DNA of 64,000 nucleotides from an uncultured bacterium (GTDB lineage Bacteria > Verrucomicrobiota > Kiritimatiellia > CAIVKH01): positions 1 to 64,000 of the forward strand of contig CAIVKH010000068.1 of NCBI GenBank assembly GCA_903906425.1, given 5' to 3'. The notes beneath the pieces are model-generated. The model searched no databases. It saw nothing but the letters and a program-made list of their open reading frames with translations, and was not told the DNA's origin. Of this stretch, positions 9,101 to 18,581 are shown in pieces. Made by a program: the position numbers and the translations under genes. Each line of letters starts with the position of its first letter. Position 1 is the stretch's first letter.

Positions 9101-11497
9101 TGTATTCACTTCCACAAATTGGACTGTCGCGGAGGAGCAATTGTCCACCGCCGTCACGGTCGGCGAAGATGGTAACGGTTGCCAGCAGTACTGTGTCACA
9201 TTACTAGGTACGCCAACTAACGTGGGGGGGTGAGTGTCAACGAGCGTGACAAGCTGTGTGGCTGATATGCTGCTGCCGCAAGAATCGCTTGCAGTCCAAA
9301 CTCGCGTTACGACTTTGGGACACGTTCCATTTGTCGTTTCGACAAGCGACACAGGCGCGCCGTTGCCGGCCCCCGAGTAGAGTAATTGTACTTCATTCGA
9401 GGAAAATGCGCGTCTATAGATACACAGCTCGTCCAATTGCCCGTCAAAGAAGCCCTTTAGTCCGGTGATGTTCGTACTCATTCCCCACGCCCCCAGATGA
9501 AGCGGCAAGAGAGTTACCGGTGCGATAGTCTCCATGTTCGTGTAGGCAAGTACGCCATTCTTATACAACCTAACCACCCCGTCCGTTGTGCGCACCACGG
9601 CCACATGCGTCCAACTGGTGAGCGGAAGGAGCGCGCCAGTTGCGTGCCACAGGCCATTCGTCGCCATGAAATAGTTCAGATTCCCCGCGTTGCTGGACAG
9701 CTCATTCAGCTGAGTACCCAGATTCGCACAATAGATCACATGCCCGTTTGCCGCATCGGCACCTCCGCTCTTGGACGAACGCTCCCACAGCCACATGCTG
9801 AGGGTCACCTCCGCGGCCTGTAGTGACCCCGGCACCAAGACGAGGCTATTGGTACCATCTAATGAAAGAGCCGCGCCACGGAAAGCATTCGTTACGATCT
9901 GCGCCCCGCCATACAGTGCTCCGTTATTTCCACTGCCGCTGCTGTCGAGAACATTGGAACCAATCGTGGAATCGAACGAATAATGCAGCGACAGCCCGTT
10001 TGTTGAAGGCGCTGCCGGATCGCATCCACCAATTGCGATCACATTTGCCGCGGGAATCGCCTGCCCACAAATTATATTCGTGTCTGCCGGGATTCCGACG
10101 AGCTGAAGCGGCAGATTCGAAAAGATGGCCGTGTATGTAATGTCTGTTGATGGAACAATGATTGATCGAACCAAGTTTGTGTCGCCGTCATTCCAAGAGG
10201 AGAAATAGCAGCCGGAGTAAGCCGAGGCTGAGATGACGGCGTTTGACCCGATTGGATAGATGCCTCCGCCGGCCACCGCCCCGGCGGATGCCGGACTGGA
10301 CTGAACAGTCACGAACACCAGATTGGAGTCCCAGATGAAATTCGCGGTAAAGGTGACATTCGATCCGGGAACGATGACGGTGCGCGTTGCGTTCGTATCT
10401 CCGTCGTTCCATGCGGTGAAGAGCCAGCCATAATTCGTGGCCATGGCCGAGATGACGGCATTCGAGCCGATGTAATAGGTCCCGAATCCTGTCGTCGTGC
10501 CGGCAGATGATGGAGACGCGACCACGTTCAGCGTGACCGTGTTGCTTGTCCCCTCATATGCACCCATGTCAACCCGTCCGCCCTGGATCCTCGTCTTGCC
10601 ATCAAGATCGACGGAGCCCCGGGCATAGCCATTGCTTCCGGCATTGATGCAGGGAGAACTGACCGCAAGATGATAGTCACCGCTGGCGGAGTTCGCAAAG
10701 CGAGGATCATTGGTGATGTTACCATTCCCGCCGGCCGCCGGCATGGTACAGCAATATGAAAGAATGCTGTTGCTCGTGTTGTTCAAGCCGTTGACAGGAA
10801 GATAGGCGTAGTTCGTGTATATGATGCAATTGTACAGGGTGGATGAATAGCAACCGGCCCCGGTCCAGCCCTTGTTGCCGACGATGGTACAGTTATACAT
10901 GGTGCAAAAGGCCGCACCGCCGCCCAAGGAGGCTGTATTGCCGACGATCAGGCAGTTGGCCAGCGTACCATGGTTGACCGCGCCGCCGTTATTGGTCGCC
11001 ATGCTGCCGGTCAAGATGCAGTTGCTCACGATGCCGGACGTCTCGCACCAGACCGCGCCGCCGCTCATATCCCGGTCTGCGTTGCCGGTATACCGCGTGC
11101 AGCCATTGGTCACGGTGAAGCCCGTCAAGGACGCGTTGCTGCCGACATAGACACCTCGTGTGGCCTCGACGCCGATCCACTTCATTCCCTCGATGACTGT
11201 CACCGCGGGCCCGTTGACGCTTCGCACGGCGATGGCATTGGTGATGGCGACGCGGTTGGAGCAAAGACCGCCGGGCGTCACATAGGTGCCGGTTGAATAG
11301 ACGCCGTTGCTCACCAGCACCGTGTCGCCGGCGGCGGCAACGTTGATCGCACCCTGGATCGACCACTTGGCGTTTGCCCAGTCGTCGCCGCTGGCGCCGT
11401 CGTCGCCGTTGGTCGCGACATAGTAAGTTGCAGCTTGGGCAACCTGGAGGATTCCGAAGGTCAAACCGATCAGTAACACGAAGCCGCGAGCTTTCAT
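6140..11497 (-). CDS. Giant secreted mosaic protein: beta-helix, InlB-type repeats, LamG, FG-GAP repeats
   Basis: Extracellular or cell-surface protein of 1785 aa, probably carbohydrate-binding or adhesive; its function is inferred from domains only. The start at 11497 follows AGGAGAAC and gives a signal peptide cut near QVAQA-ATYY. In order: a parallel beta-helix opening YYVATNGDDGASG, two InlB-B-like repeats (about 60 aa, motif W.DGDTN..R.I.VP), a LamG/concanavalin-like domain starting LSLHYSFDS, two HYR-like segments with paired cysteines, two more InlB-type repeats, a second beta-helix (WYVSTNGNDSAVG), three further InlB-type repeats (seven in all), and six C-terminal repeats of about 47 aa containing DYDGDGKAD, a calcium-binding FG-GAP/VCBS motif, with QWGWSQA. 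No sortase motif or PEP-CTERM anchor is seen. The near-identical internal repeats invite recombination. Confidence 0.9.
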   Translation of the reverse strand: MKARGFVLLIGLTFGILQVAQAATYYVATNGDDGASGDDWANAKWSIQGAINVAAAGDTVLVSNGVYSTGTYVTPGGLCSNRVAITNAIAVRSVNGPAVTVIEGMKWIGVEATRGVYVGSNASLTGFTVTNGCTRYTGNADRDMSGGAVWCETSGIVSNCILTGSMATNNGGAVNHGTLANCLIVGNTASLGGGAAFCTMYNCTIVGNKGWTGAGCYSSTLYNCIIYTNYAYLPVNGLNNTSNSILSYCCTMPAAGGNGNITNDPRFANSASGDYHLAVSSPCINAGSNGYARGSVDLDGKTRIQGGRVDMGAYEGTSNTVTLNVVASPSSAGTTTGFGTYYIGSNAVISAMATNYGWLFTAWNDGDTNATRTVIVPGSNVTFTANFIWDSNLVFVTVQSSPASAGAVAGGGIYPIGSNAVISASAYSGCYFSSWNDGDTNLVRSIIVPSTDITYTAIFSNLPLQLVGIPADTNIICGQAIPAANVIAIGGCDPAAPSTNGLSLHYSFDSTIGSNVLDSSGSGNNGALYGGAQIVTNAFRGAALSLDGTNSLVLVPGSLQAAEVTLSMWLWERSSKSGGADAANGHVIYCANLGTQLNELSSNAGNLNYFMATNGLWHATGALLPLTSWTHVAVVRTTDGVVRLYKNGVLAYTNMETIAPVTLLPLHLGAWGMSTNITGLKGFFDGQLDELCIYRRAFSSNEVQLLYSGAGNGAPVSLVETTNGTCPKVVTRVWTASDSCGSSISATQLVTLVDTHPPTLVGVPSNVTQYCWQPLPSSPTVTAVDNCSSATVQFVEVNTGTCPGTVTRTWTAFDACGNVTSKTQVITLLQQYVMVNVVTNPVNGGTVIGNGVYPVGTNVLLTATPAPFWFFRTWNDSNTNALRTIIVPTSNVTYTATFLRQTSTVTVVANPVGKGAVSGGGTYQAGSNIVITATPVPHWAFAGWNDGDTNTPRTITVPATNIIFTANFIRPSPGYWYVSTNGNDSAVGTSWATAMRTIQAAIDVAYSNDIIIVSNGTYGTGWRYAPGQPMPPLPTWPTRLVISNTVTVMSLNGPAVTTIDGAGSFRCVYLDAGATIAGFTLSDGLTVSGAFMADGYGAGVYGTSPSCTASVCLINANEASHAGGGAYGCTLAKCFLTDNISDGKGGGASGCALNNCVLAGNYSAGGAGGGADNCAVNNCTLTGNAALTDGGGAQGCAMFNSIAYFNTSDISSANYNCSRCTNSYCCTVPLSPGPGNLTNDPQLVNASAGDYTLAASSPCIDAGTNSCVQGDTDLAGNMRIVNGVVDMGAFELSTILAVRADPTNGGTVSGGGAYQPGLDVVITATPGTHWSFTGWNDGDTNAVRSITVPASNVTYTATFAQQTAVIGGQANPSYAGNVGGTGVYQIGSGIIISAVPDIGWLFTSWDDGDTNATRTITVPETNIIYTANFVQQMATLIVQADPGIGGSVSGGGTYQAGSNVVITATPQTGWRFLGWNDGNALPVRSVVVPATGQTYLATFHTSPTVDSDGDGRSNFGVYWPAGGAWNILGSSGQPAQLQFGWSADVAVMADYDGDGKADYALFENIAGRWYIIQSSSGIPVVTNWGGGQAVPVPADYDGDGKADLAVYDPPSGAWSILQSSNHQARAQQWGWIQAIPVPADYDGDGKADIAVYVPATGTWSILQSGNGKLLQVNWGWSQAMPVPADYDGDGKTDIATYVPANGTWYILRSSDGGLTKQQWGWSQAAPVPGDYDGDGKADIATYTPALGMWYVLKSSGGMMQQQWGWSQAVPVTPQFQINRRYFPTP

Positions 11498-11610
11498 TTC
11501 ATGTTCTCCTTCTTTGATGGCTGCCTTCTTTATCAGATTGTCAGTCGGCACGCAAATGCCCTTCTCATGAAAATTGCAAATGCAATGGAGGGCGCGCCGC
11601 GCGCCTGTGA

Positions 11611-11633
11611 AGGCGTTCCGGAAAGAAACGCCT
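11611..11633. other. Small hairpin (AGGCGTT / AACGCCT)
   Basis: Perfect 7-bp arms with a 9-nt loop, lying 114 bp upstream of the giant secreted-protein start codon. There is no T-run, so it is probably not an intrinsic terminator; it may be a leader hairpin or chance. The rest of the 294-bp gap 11498-11791 holds only the repeat array at 11697-11775. Confidence 0.35.
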
Positions 11634-11696
11634 CACGGCGTCGCCGCAAACACCACCGGGCCGGTATCCCGCCAGCGGCTCGGGTGTCACCGCGTC

Positions 11697-11775
11697 CTCC
11701 AATGATTGGAAGAATCCGGGGCACAAACCTCCAATGATTGGAAGTCGGGGCAGAGAGAAGTTCCAATGATTGGAA
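11697..11775. repeat. Phased palindrome array, 3 copies
   Basis: Copies at 11697-11711 and 11729-11743 (both with first base C) and 11761-11775 (perfect), each 32 bp apart. The array lies between the 3' end of the membrane coiled-coil gene and the 5' leader of the giant secreted-protein gene, both on the minus strand. Confidence 0.95.
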
Positions 11776-11791
11776 ATGCGCGGGCCGGGCG

Positions 11792-12550
11792 CTATCCGCC
11801 GTTCAGCAGCGCGAGTTCGTGGCGCTTGGCCTGGATGGTGCGCTCGACTTCATCGAGCATGGATTTTAATTCCGTGATCTTCAGGTTGGCCATCTTGTCC
11901 GGCGGGGGGAGGGCGAACGGCAGGCGTTGCACGACCGAGGGAGAATTCAGCTCGCGCGGGATCATCGCGATGCCGATGGACTGCGGCGCGGGCGGGATTG
12001 AAATCGGCGCGTACAGGGGCGGCGGCAACATCTGCTGCGTGACGGGCACCGGCAGCGGCGCGACAACAGACGCTGGGACCGTCGCCGTAACGACGATCAC
12101 CGTCGGCGCGGCGGGCGGCGCGGATGTCGCGGCGGCGGCGAGAAGCGCGCGCTGCTTTTCGAGTTCGGCCTGCAGCTGCACGGACTGCGCGGAGAGCGTA
12201 GCCATGCTGTCTTCGAGCGATTTGGCCATCATCTCCTGTTGCGCACGCTGGGCCTTCATCTGCTCTTCGCCGGCCTTCATGTACATGCGGGCGACATAGA
12301 TTGGGGCGATGAGCAGGACGCAGAGCGCGACGACAAAGGCCGTCACGATCGCGCGGAGGCGCCGGCGGTTCCGTTCCTGTTCCTGCGCCATGTGCTCGCG
12401 GAAGGTCGCCATCACCGGCGCCAGTTCGTTCATGTCGATCACGTCGCCCACGGGCTGGCGTAGCGACGCGAGCGCGGCCTGCCGGTCCACCTTCTGCAGA
12501 CTGCCACCCTGGTTTGCCGCGTTGTTGTTTGTCGATCCCGTCGTGCTCAT
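11792..12550 (-). CDS. Membrane-anchored coiled-coil protein with Pro-rich region
   Basis: Unrecognised 252-aa protein. The ATG at 12550 has AGGAG about 11 bp upstream. A polar N-terminal part (1-65) is followed by one strong membrane helix near residues 67-88, an Ala/Gln/Glu-rich coiled coil (about 95-140), an Ala/Pro/Val-rich linker with PPPLYAPIS, and a C-terminal helix of heptad character. The N-terminal polar segment without a signal peptide suggests a bitopic inner-membrane protein. It lies 22 bp downstream of the 1984-aa coiled-coil gene on the same strand, so the two are very likely cotranscribed and may act together, for example as a membrane anchor for a filament. That role is inference. 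Confidence 0.75.
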   Translation of the reverse strand: MSTTGSTNNNAANQGGSLQKVDRQAALASLRQPVGDVIDMNELAPVMATFREHMAQEQERNRRRLRAIVTAFVVALCVLLIAPIYVARMYMKAGEEQMKAQRAQQEMMAKSLEDSMATLSAQSVQLQAELEKQRALLAAAATSAPPAAPTVIVVTATVPASVVAPLPVPVTQQMLPPPLYAPISIPPAPQSIGIAMIPRELNSPSVVQRLPFALPPPDKMANLKITELKSMLDEVERTIQAKRHELALLNGG

Positions 12551-12572
12551 GGAAATTCTTTCTCCTGCCCGT

Positions 12573-15500
12573 TCAAGGTTTCTTATAGAGCCGTGCCTGC
12601 AAGGCTTCAATTCTCGCGATCAGCTGTTGCTCGCGCTTGTCCGATTCCTCGCGCGCAGTCTTCAACTGGTCGCGACGAAGATCGGCCTGCTTGCGCGATT
12701 CGTCCGCTTGCCGCCGCACCTGGTCCAGATCCGACTTCAACCTGTCCACCGCCAGCTTCATCTCGTCTTCGCGCCGTCCCGCGCCGGATTCGGCCCGCTC
12801 GACCCGCTCGTGCTGCGATGACATTTCATCACGCAACTTTTCGAGTTGCTGGAGCATTTCCCGGTTGCGCGTTTCCTGTTCGCGCAACTGCGCTTCGAGC
12901 CGTTTCTCGCGCTCGCCCTGGTCGCGGCGCATCTGCTCGCCGGTCGTGATCTGTGCGCGGAAGGCTTCGTCCTTGTCCGTCAGCGTCGTCTTCAGGACCT
13001 CCAGTTCCGACTTCATTTTCGCAAGCTGGTCCTTCAATTCGGCTTCGCGTCCGGCGCGACCATTGTCGGTCGTCGAACGCTGAATGCGCAGCGCCTCCAG
13101 CGCCGCGCGCGTCGCGTCGAGATCGGTGGATAGCTGCTGCACCTGCCGCTTCATTTCCTGCTCGCGTTCTTCGCTCTGCTTGCGCGCAACGTCGCTTTGC
13201 TCGCGCTGCATCCGCAGGCGTTTTTCGAAATCGCCGCCCATCGCGACGCCGGCCCCGCCGCCCCGCGTCTTCAGCTCGGCGATCTGCTTGTTCAACTGCT
13301 GCTCGCGCTGCTGAGTCCGCTGCTGCAAGGCCCGGTTCTCCTCCTCGCGCATCTGCAGCTTGCGCTGCAGCTCCGCCGAGATGCGCGTCGCCTCGCGATT
13401 CTCGGACTTCATCTTCTCGATCTGCCGCGTCAGATTTTGTTCGACGCGCGTCTTCTCCGTCTTGCTGGCGCGGATTTCTTCGTCCAGTTTTTCCATCTTG
13501 CGGCGAGTTTCCTGAGTGAGCCGGTTCGCGGCCTCGCCCGCTTTTTCCAGTTGCTCGATCCGCGTACGGTTTGCGCGCTCCAGACGTTCGAGCTGGTCCT
13601 CCAGCTCCTCGCGACGGCGGCGCTCTTCGAGAAGTTGCACGGCCGTTTCCTCGCGCTCACGATTCGCTTCTTCGATCTGCGCGCGGGCGTGCTCTTGCTC
13701 CGACGCAAGTTCCTGCTGGAGGCGCTGCGCATCGGCATCGAGATCCTTTGCGCGGTCGCGCTCGGCGCCCAGTTCGTACCGCAGCGATTCAAGTTCGCCC
13801 GACAGCGATTCGACGCGTTCGTGGTGTTCGTCCAGTTGCGCGCTCAGCGTCGTCTCGCGCTCCGCGCCGTCGGCCCGTTTTTGCTCCAGTTCCGCCCGGA
13901 CTTCATCGAGCGATATTTTCGTGGCACCGAGTTCTTCGCGGTCGTGCTCCAGCTCGCTCTGGATTTCGGCAATACGGTCCTGCAATTCGCGCTCGCGCGT
14001 TTCGGACTGCTGCCGGAGCGTCCGCAGTTGCTCGCGGTCGTCATCGGATTTCTGCCGCAGTTCGGCGGTCGTGGCGGTCAATTTCTCGTTGTCACGCGTC
14101 GCGCGTTCCAACCGTTGGTTGAGCTGCGCCTCGCGCCGCACGGCGTCTTCCTGCGCCGCTTTCGCCTGCCGTTTCAGGTCCTCGTTCTCACGCCGCGCAC
14201 TTTCGCGGCCTTCCTCGGCGCGGCGCTTCTCCACTTCCGTCTTCGCGATTTGATCTCTAAGGCCGCGTTCCGTGGCGCTTCGCTCGGTCTGTTCCTGCTG
14301 TCGTTGCGCGTTGAGCGTCTCCAATTCGTGCGTGAGTCCGGCGAGCTCTTCCGCCCGGGCGCGTGCTTCGTCTTCCAGCGCGCTGATGCGTCCGGCCTGT
14401 TCGTCCGAGCGTTGCTGAAGCGCCGATTCACGCTGCGCGGACGCATCGCGAATTGTATTCAATTCGGCCTGCATTTTGCCGGTGTCTTCCATTCGCGCGG
14501 TAATTTCGCGCGACAATTCCTGAACGCGCTGGTTCAACATTTCCTCGCGCCGTTTCGCGCTTTCTTCAACGCGTGCGAGCGAAGCTGTCTTTTCATCGAG
14601 TTGCAGGCGCAGATCGGCCATGCGGCCGGATTGCTCTTCGTGGCGGGCGCGCGCCTGCTCCAGTTCGGCCCGCATCTGTGTCTCGCGTTGCGTACCGATC
14701 TGAACGTGCAATTCGCGCTGTCGCCGCTCCGATTCCAAATCCGCCGCGGCGCGTTGCGCCCGCGCCGTCATCTCGACAAGCTGACCTTCCTGCGAACGAA
14801 TCTTATCGGACAATTCATTTTCGCGTTGGCTGGCGGCCATCCCGGCTTCGTCGGAAACGCGACGAATCTCGGCCAGCTCAATCTCCATTCGCGAAACTTC
14901 ATCGCGCCCCGCGGACAGATCGTCGCGCAATTTTTCGACGTCGAGCGTCAGCGCGTTCTCGCGTTCCCGCCACTGCGTTTCTTGTGAAACGTGTGCGGCG
15001 CGAAGCTCATCGAGTTCGGTGCGGAGTCCGCCGACCTCATCGCGGCGCGATGTAACTTCAGCATCGAGGCTGCGAATCTTCGACTGCGCATCCTCGTCGC
15101 GAACGGCGGCGTCGGATTCCGATTGTTTGCGGGCCGCGATTTCCGCGGCGATCTGGCGGCGGAGATTTTCAGACTCTTCGGTCGCGCGGCGGAATTGTTC
15201 CTGTAGCGCCTGGATGCGTCGGCTCGACTCTTCTTCACGCGCCGTGCGGTCAGTCTGAAACTGGCGCATCTCGGTTTCGCGCAGAGCAAGCAGACGGCGT
15301 TGTTCATCGGCCTCCGTCCGTGCCGACGCAAGCAGCCGCTCGTTTGTTTCGATCTGTCGGCGCAGCGCGCCCTCGTTGTGCGAGGCTGCCTCCAGTTTTT
15401 GTCCCAGTTCGTCAATCCGCTTCAACTGTTCGTTATCGCGTTGCGCGGCGGCGGCAGTATCTGCGGCCAGCTTGGCGGTGACGCGCTTCGATTCCTCTTC

Positions 15501-18500
15501 GAGCCGCGATTTTGCGGCGCGTTCGTCGGCAAGCTGCTGTTGCAGACTTTGAGCCTCGACGCTGGTCTTCTGTAATTCTTCGGTCTGTCGCGCAACGGTC
15601 GAGCGGGCTTCGGCAAGGTCGTGTTCTGTGGTTTCGAGCTTTTCCGCATGGGCGACGAGCGATTCTTCCGCGGCTTGGAGTGCTTCGGCTTGCGAGGCCA
15701 GTTCTTTTCGGGCGGTTTCGAGGGCTTCGAGGCGATTCGCGGCTTCCTGGACACGTACTTCAAGCGAGACGAATTCGGCATCGCGTTCGCGCAGACGCGC
15801 CTCGGTTTTCTGATGGGCTTCCGTCCTGACGGCAAGCATCGCCTGCGATTCGCCGAGCTGCCTGGCAGAATCGGTGAGCGCGCGCTGAAGAGCTTCGGCT
15901 GTTGAGCGGGCCTGATTCTTCGCGGCCTCGGACAGGCGCTGCAAATCTTCCAGCCGGTGTGCCTGTTCGCGTTCGCGTGCGAGCGAATTTTCGAGGTCGT
16001 GGCGGGCTGCCTCCAGTTCGCGGCGCGGGGCTTCGATCGCGGATTGCGAGGCGGCAAGTTGCTGGCGGGCTTCGTCGAGTTCGCGCGCCGTTGCGGCGAA
16101 CTTCGAGTGCAAGTCCTGCATCGCTGTTGCGGCGGCGGCCTGCTCCTGTTCGCGTTCACGGATGGCGTTCTGAAGTTGTTGTTCCCAGTCGGTCTGGCGG
16201 CGGCCCATATCGCCGACGGTTTCTTCGCGCTGTTCCAATTCGGCTTGTAGATCCTTCTCGCGTTGGCGCAGGCGTTCGACTTCGGCATAGCCGGCGGCAT
16301 CGCGAGCAGCCAGTCGCTGCTCGGCGGCGATGCGAAGTGCATGTTCTTCGAGAAGTTCGCCACGCAGCGTCTCGGCTTGTTTTGCCATGTCGCCGATCTG
16401 CTGCATGGCCTGCTGATATTGTTCGTCGGTGACGCCCGGCGGCACGCCGGCCGCGATGGCCCGCAATTTTTCATCAAGCGCTTCCACATGTTTGACGCGA
16501 TCCGCGAGTGTCGCGCCGAGCGATGCGTTCTGAGCGGCGGCATCCGCGAGCTTTTGGTTGAGTTCGCGTAGCTGGAATTCGAGGGAGGTCTTTTCCGCCG
16601 TCCAGCTTTCTTCACGCGAGAGATCGGATGCGGCAATTTCGTCGAGACGGGCTTTGTTTTCTAGTGCGAGCTTGTTCTCGCGGTCTTGGGCTTCCGCGAT
16701 CAAGCGTCTCTGTTCGGCGGCCAAACGCGCATGTTCTTCTTGTTCGCGATTGCGGATGACGACGATTTCCCGAAGCCCGTTCAATTCGTTACGGGCGGTT
16801 TCGGATTCTTTCGATGCGAGATCGCGTTGGGCTTCGGCGCCGGCAATGCGCTCCTCAGCATTCATGGCGCGGCGGGTCGCCTCTTCGACGAGGGCGATCT
16901 GCGTCTTCTGCGCTTCCTCGACGCTCTGCCGGAAGGAAGCTTCCTTCGATTTTTCGTCTTCGATCGAATCTTCAATTGTCGAGATTTGTTGCAGAAGTGC
17001 GGCGATTTCCTCGTCACGCGTACGAAGTGCGGCGGTCAATTCTTCCTGGCGTTTTCTGGAATGTTCGAACGTATCGCGGGCGGAAGCCTCCGCCTCGCTG
17101 AACAGCGAGCGCAGCGAATTCATTTCGACGACGCGGGCATCGAGTTCGGATTTCGTGGCGGCAAACTGATCGGCCAGTTCGCGGCCGGCCCGCTCGGCGT
17201 CGGCGCGGATTGCGTCCGCCTCGCGGCGCGAATCGGCGGCGCGGGCGTTCAATTCGGTTTCGAGGCGGCCCGTACGGTCGCGCAACTCCGTTTCGACAGC
17301 GGCCTTCTCTTCGATCTGTCCGACGAGGCGCTGCTGCTCGCGACGGAGCCAGTCGAGTTCGCGGCCGAGTTCCTCCTCGCGGGTCGCGAGACGTTTTTCG
17401 ATTTCGGTGCGACGCGCTTCCTCTTGCTGTGCGTGAAGGAGGGCCTCCTGAAGCAACTTCATGCGCTCGTCGCCGCCGGCGGTTTCGCGCTGCCGCATGG
17501 CCTGCATTTCCGATTGCAGCCACTCGACTTCTTTCTTCGCGTCGGCGAGCTCGTCTTCCTGCGCCCGCATGAGCGCGGCGAGGTGATCGTTGTGCCGCTT
17601 ATGTTCGTCGCGAACCCCGGCCATTTCGTGTTCGATCTGCCCGATGCGGTCCGCTGATTCCTTCAGACTCGTTTCCTTTTCGGCAACGGCCCGGGCGGAT
17701 TGCGCCACCTCGGACTGGAGGCTGGAAATCTGCGACTTGAAATTCGAGAGCTGGGATTCAAGGTTCTCGATGCGCGAAACGTACACGGCATTTTCGGCGT
17801 TGAGCTTTTCGATTTCGGCCTGCTGCGCCCGTTCGTGTTCGATGCGAAGCGCCGGTTCGGCGCCGGTCTCGGCCGGCCGGTTGCGACTCTGTTCGAGTTC
17901 GCGGCGCGCAGCTTCGAGTTCCCGTATGGCGTTGTCGCGGACCTCCGCGACGGACTTGATTTCAACTTCGCGGCGGCGGGCGAGCGCTTCGGATTCTTCG
18001 ACCGCGCCGCCCAGCTCCGCGGCGCGGCGTTTGAGATCATCGTTCGCGGCGGTCAGCGCCTTGAATTGATTTTCGGCGTCGGCGCGCGCGGCGGCAACCT
18101 GCGCGGCAATTTCTGATTCCGTTTTCGCGGCGGCCTGCGGCGCGGCCAACTTAATCTGAGCCAGCTCGTCGCCGGTTTTACGCGCGGCGGCTTCGGCCTG
18201 TTCGCGGCGATGGTGCTCATCGGTGATGCGGGCGCGCAGTTCGTCGAGGCTGCGGCTGCGCTCGTCCGCCTTGCGGCGCTCGTCGTCCAGCGTTTGCTGG
18301 AGCGCGGCGGCCTCGGCCTGACGGGCGTGTTTCTCGTCGTCGAGTTCCTTCCACGACTGGTCGAGAAGCTGGGCTGCCTCTTCAAGTTTGGCCTGCTGCG
18401 CCTGGGTCTTGCGCGAAAGCGCAAGCACCAGATTCGCGAGGATTCCGCGATCCATGGCAGCGTAATTTGTGGGAACGGCGGCGGGCTGGCCAGGTCCGCC

Positions 18501-18527
18501 TTGAGTGTTTTCAGTCCGCGAGTTCAC
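12573..18527 (-). CDS. Giant cytoplasmic coiled-coil protein (about 1984 aa)
   Basis: An almost uninterrupted coiled coil rich in Glu, Arg, Gln, Ala and Leu; only the first 50 and last few residues differ. No signal peptide, membrane helix or ATPase motif is seen, so it is not an SMC protein. The frame starts with GTG at 18527; an ATG at 18455 (residue 25, MDRGILANLVL) is an alternative, and neither has a clear ribosome-binding site. One segment near 17700-17775 (NLESQLSNFKSQISS) resembles the translation of an AT-rich dispersed microsatellite found elsewhere in the window. Its high-GC codon pattern opens long antisense frames, which are shadows. It is the first gene of a two-gene unit with the membrane coiled-coil protein. 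A cytoskeletal or scaffold role is plausible but unproven. Confidence 0.85.
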   Translation of the reverse strand: MNSRTENTQGGPGQPAAVPTNYAAMDRGILANLVLALSRKTQAQQAKLEEAAQLLDQSWKELDDEKHARQAEAAALQQTLDDERRKADERSRSLDELRARITDEHHRREQAEAAARKTGDELAQIKLAAPQAAAKTESEIAAQVAAARADAENQFKALTAANDDLKRRAAELGGAVEESEALARRREVEIKSVAEVRDNAIRELEAARRELEQSRNRPAETGAEPALRIEHERAQQAEIEKLNAENAVYVSRIENLESQLSNFKSQISSLQSEVAQSARAVAEKETSLKESADRIGQIEHEMAGVRDEHKRHNDHLAALMRAQEDELADAKKEVEWLQSEMQAMRQRETAGGDERMKLLQEALLHAQQEEARRTEIEKRLATREEELGRELDWLRREQQRLVGQIEEKAAVETELRDRTGRLETELNARAADSRREADAIRADAERAGRELADQFAATKSELDARVVEMNSLRSLFSEAEASARDTFEHSRKRQEELTAALRTRDEEIAALLQQISTIEDSIEDEKSKEASFRQSVEEAQKTQIALVEEATRRAMNAEERIAGAEAQRDLASKESETARNELNGLREIVVIRNREQEEHARLAAEQRRLIAEAQDRENKLALENKARLDEIAASDLSREESWTAEKTSLEFQLRELNQKLADAAAQNASLGATLADRVKHVEALDEKLRAIAAGVPPGVTDEQYQQAMQQIGDMAKQAETLRGELLEEHALRIAAEQRLAARDAAGYAEVERLRQREKDLQAELEQREETVGDMGRRQTDWEQQLQNAIREREQEQAAAATAMQDLHSKFAATARELDEARQQLAASQSAIEAPRRELEAARHDLENSLAREREQAHRLEDLQRLSEAAKNQARSTAEALQRALTDSARQLGESQAMLAVRTEAHQKTEARLRERDAEFVSLEVRVQEAANRLEALETARKELASQAEALQAAEESLVAHAEKLETTEHDLAEARSTVARQTEELQKTSVEAQSLQQQLADERAAKSRLEEESKRVTAKLAADTAAAAQRDNEQLKRIDELGQKLEAASHNEGALRRQIETNERLLASARTEADEQRRLLALRETEMRQFQTDRTAREEESSRRIQALQEQFRRATEESENLRRQIAAEIAARKQSESDAAVRDEDAQSKIRSLDAEVTSRRDEVGGLRTELDELRAAHVSQETQWRERENALTLDVEKLRDDLSAGRDEVSRMEIELAEIRRVSDEAGMAASQRENELSDKIRSQEGQLVEMTARAQRAAADLESERRQRELHVQIGTQRETQMRAELEQARARHEEQSGRMADLRLQLDEKTASLARVEESAKRREEMLNQRVQELSREITARMEDTGKMQAELNTIRDASAQRESALQQRSDEQAGRISALEDEARARAEELAGLTHELETLNAQRQQEQTERSATERGLRDQIAKTEVEKRRAEEGRESARRENEDLKRQAKAAQEDAVRREAQLNQRLERATRDNEKLTATTAELRQKSDDDREQLRTLRQQSETRERELQDRIAEIQSELEHDREELGATKISLDEVRAELEQKRADGAERETTLSAQLDEHHERVESLSGELESLRYELGAERDRAKDLDADAQRLQQELASEQEHARAQIEEANREREETAVQLLEERRRREELEDQLERLERANRTRIEQLEKAGEAANRLTQETRRKMEKLDEEIRASKTEKTRVEQNLTRQIEKMKSENREATRISAELQRKLQMREEENRALQQRTQQREQQLNKQIAELKTRGGGAGVAMGGDFEKRLRMQREQSDVARKQSEEREQEMKRQVQQLSTDLDATRAALEALRIQRSTTDNGRAGREAELKDQLAKMKSELEVLKTTLTDKDEAFRAQITTGEQMRRDQGEREKRLEAQLREQETRNREMLQQLEKLRDEMSSQHERVERAESGAGRREDEMKLAVDRLKSDLDQVRRQADESRKQADLRRDQLKTAREESDKREQQLIARIEALQARLYKKP

Positions 18528-18581
18528 AGGCCCGACATGCTACAGGGGCGCGCCGGGAAAGGAATTATTTTTTGCGTTGAT

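Noticed and set aside
11611-11633. Intrinsic terminator before the giant secreted-protein gene
   Set aside because: Hairpin arms are only 7 bp and no T-run follows on either strand; kept only as a small hairpin.
13197-14987. 596-aa frame on the plus strand
   Set aside because: Antisense to the giant coiled-coil gene; its composition merely mirrors Glu/Arg-rich codons.
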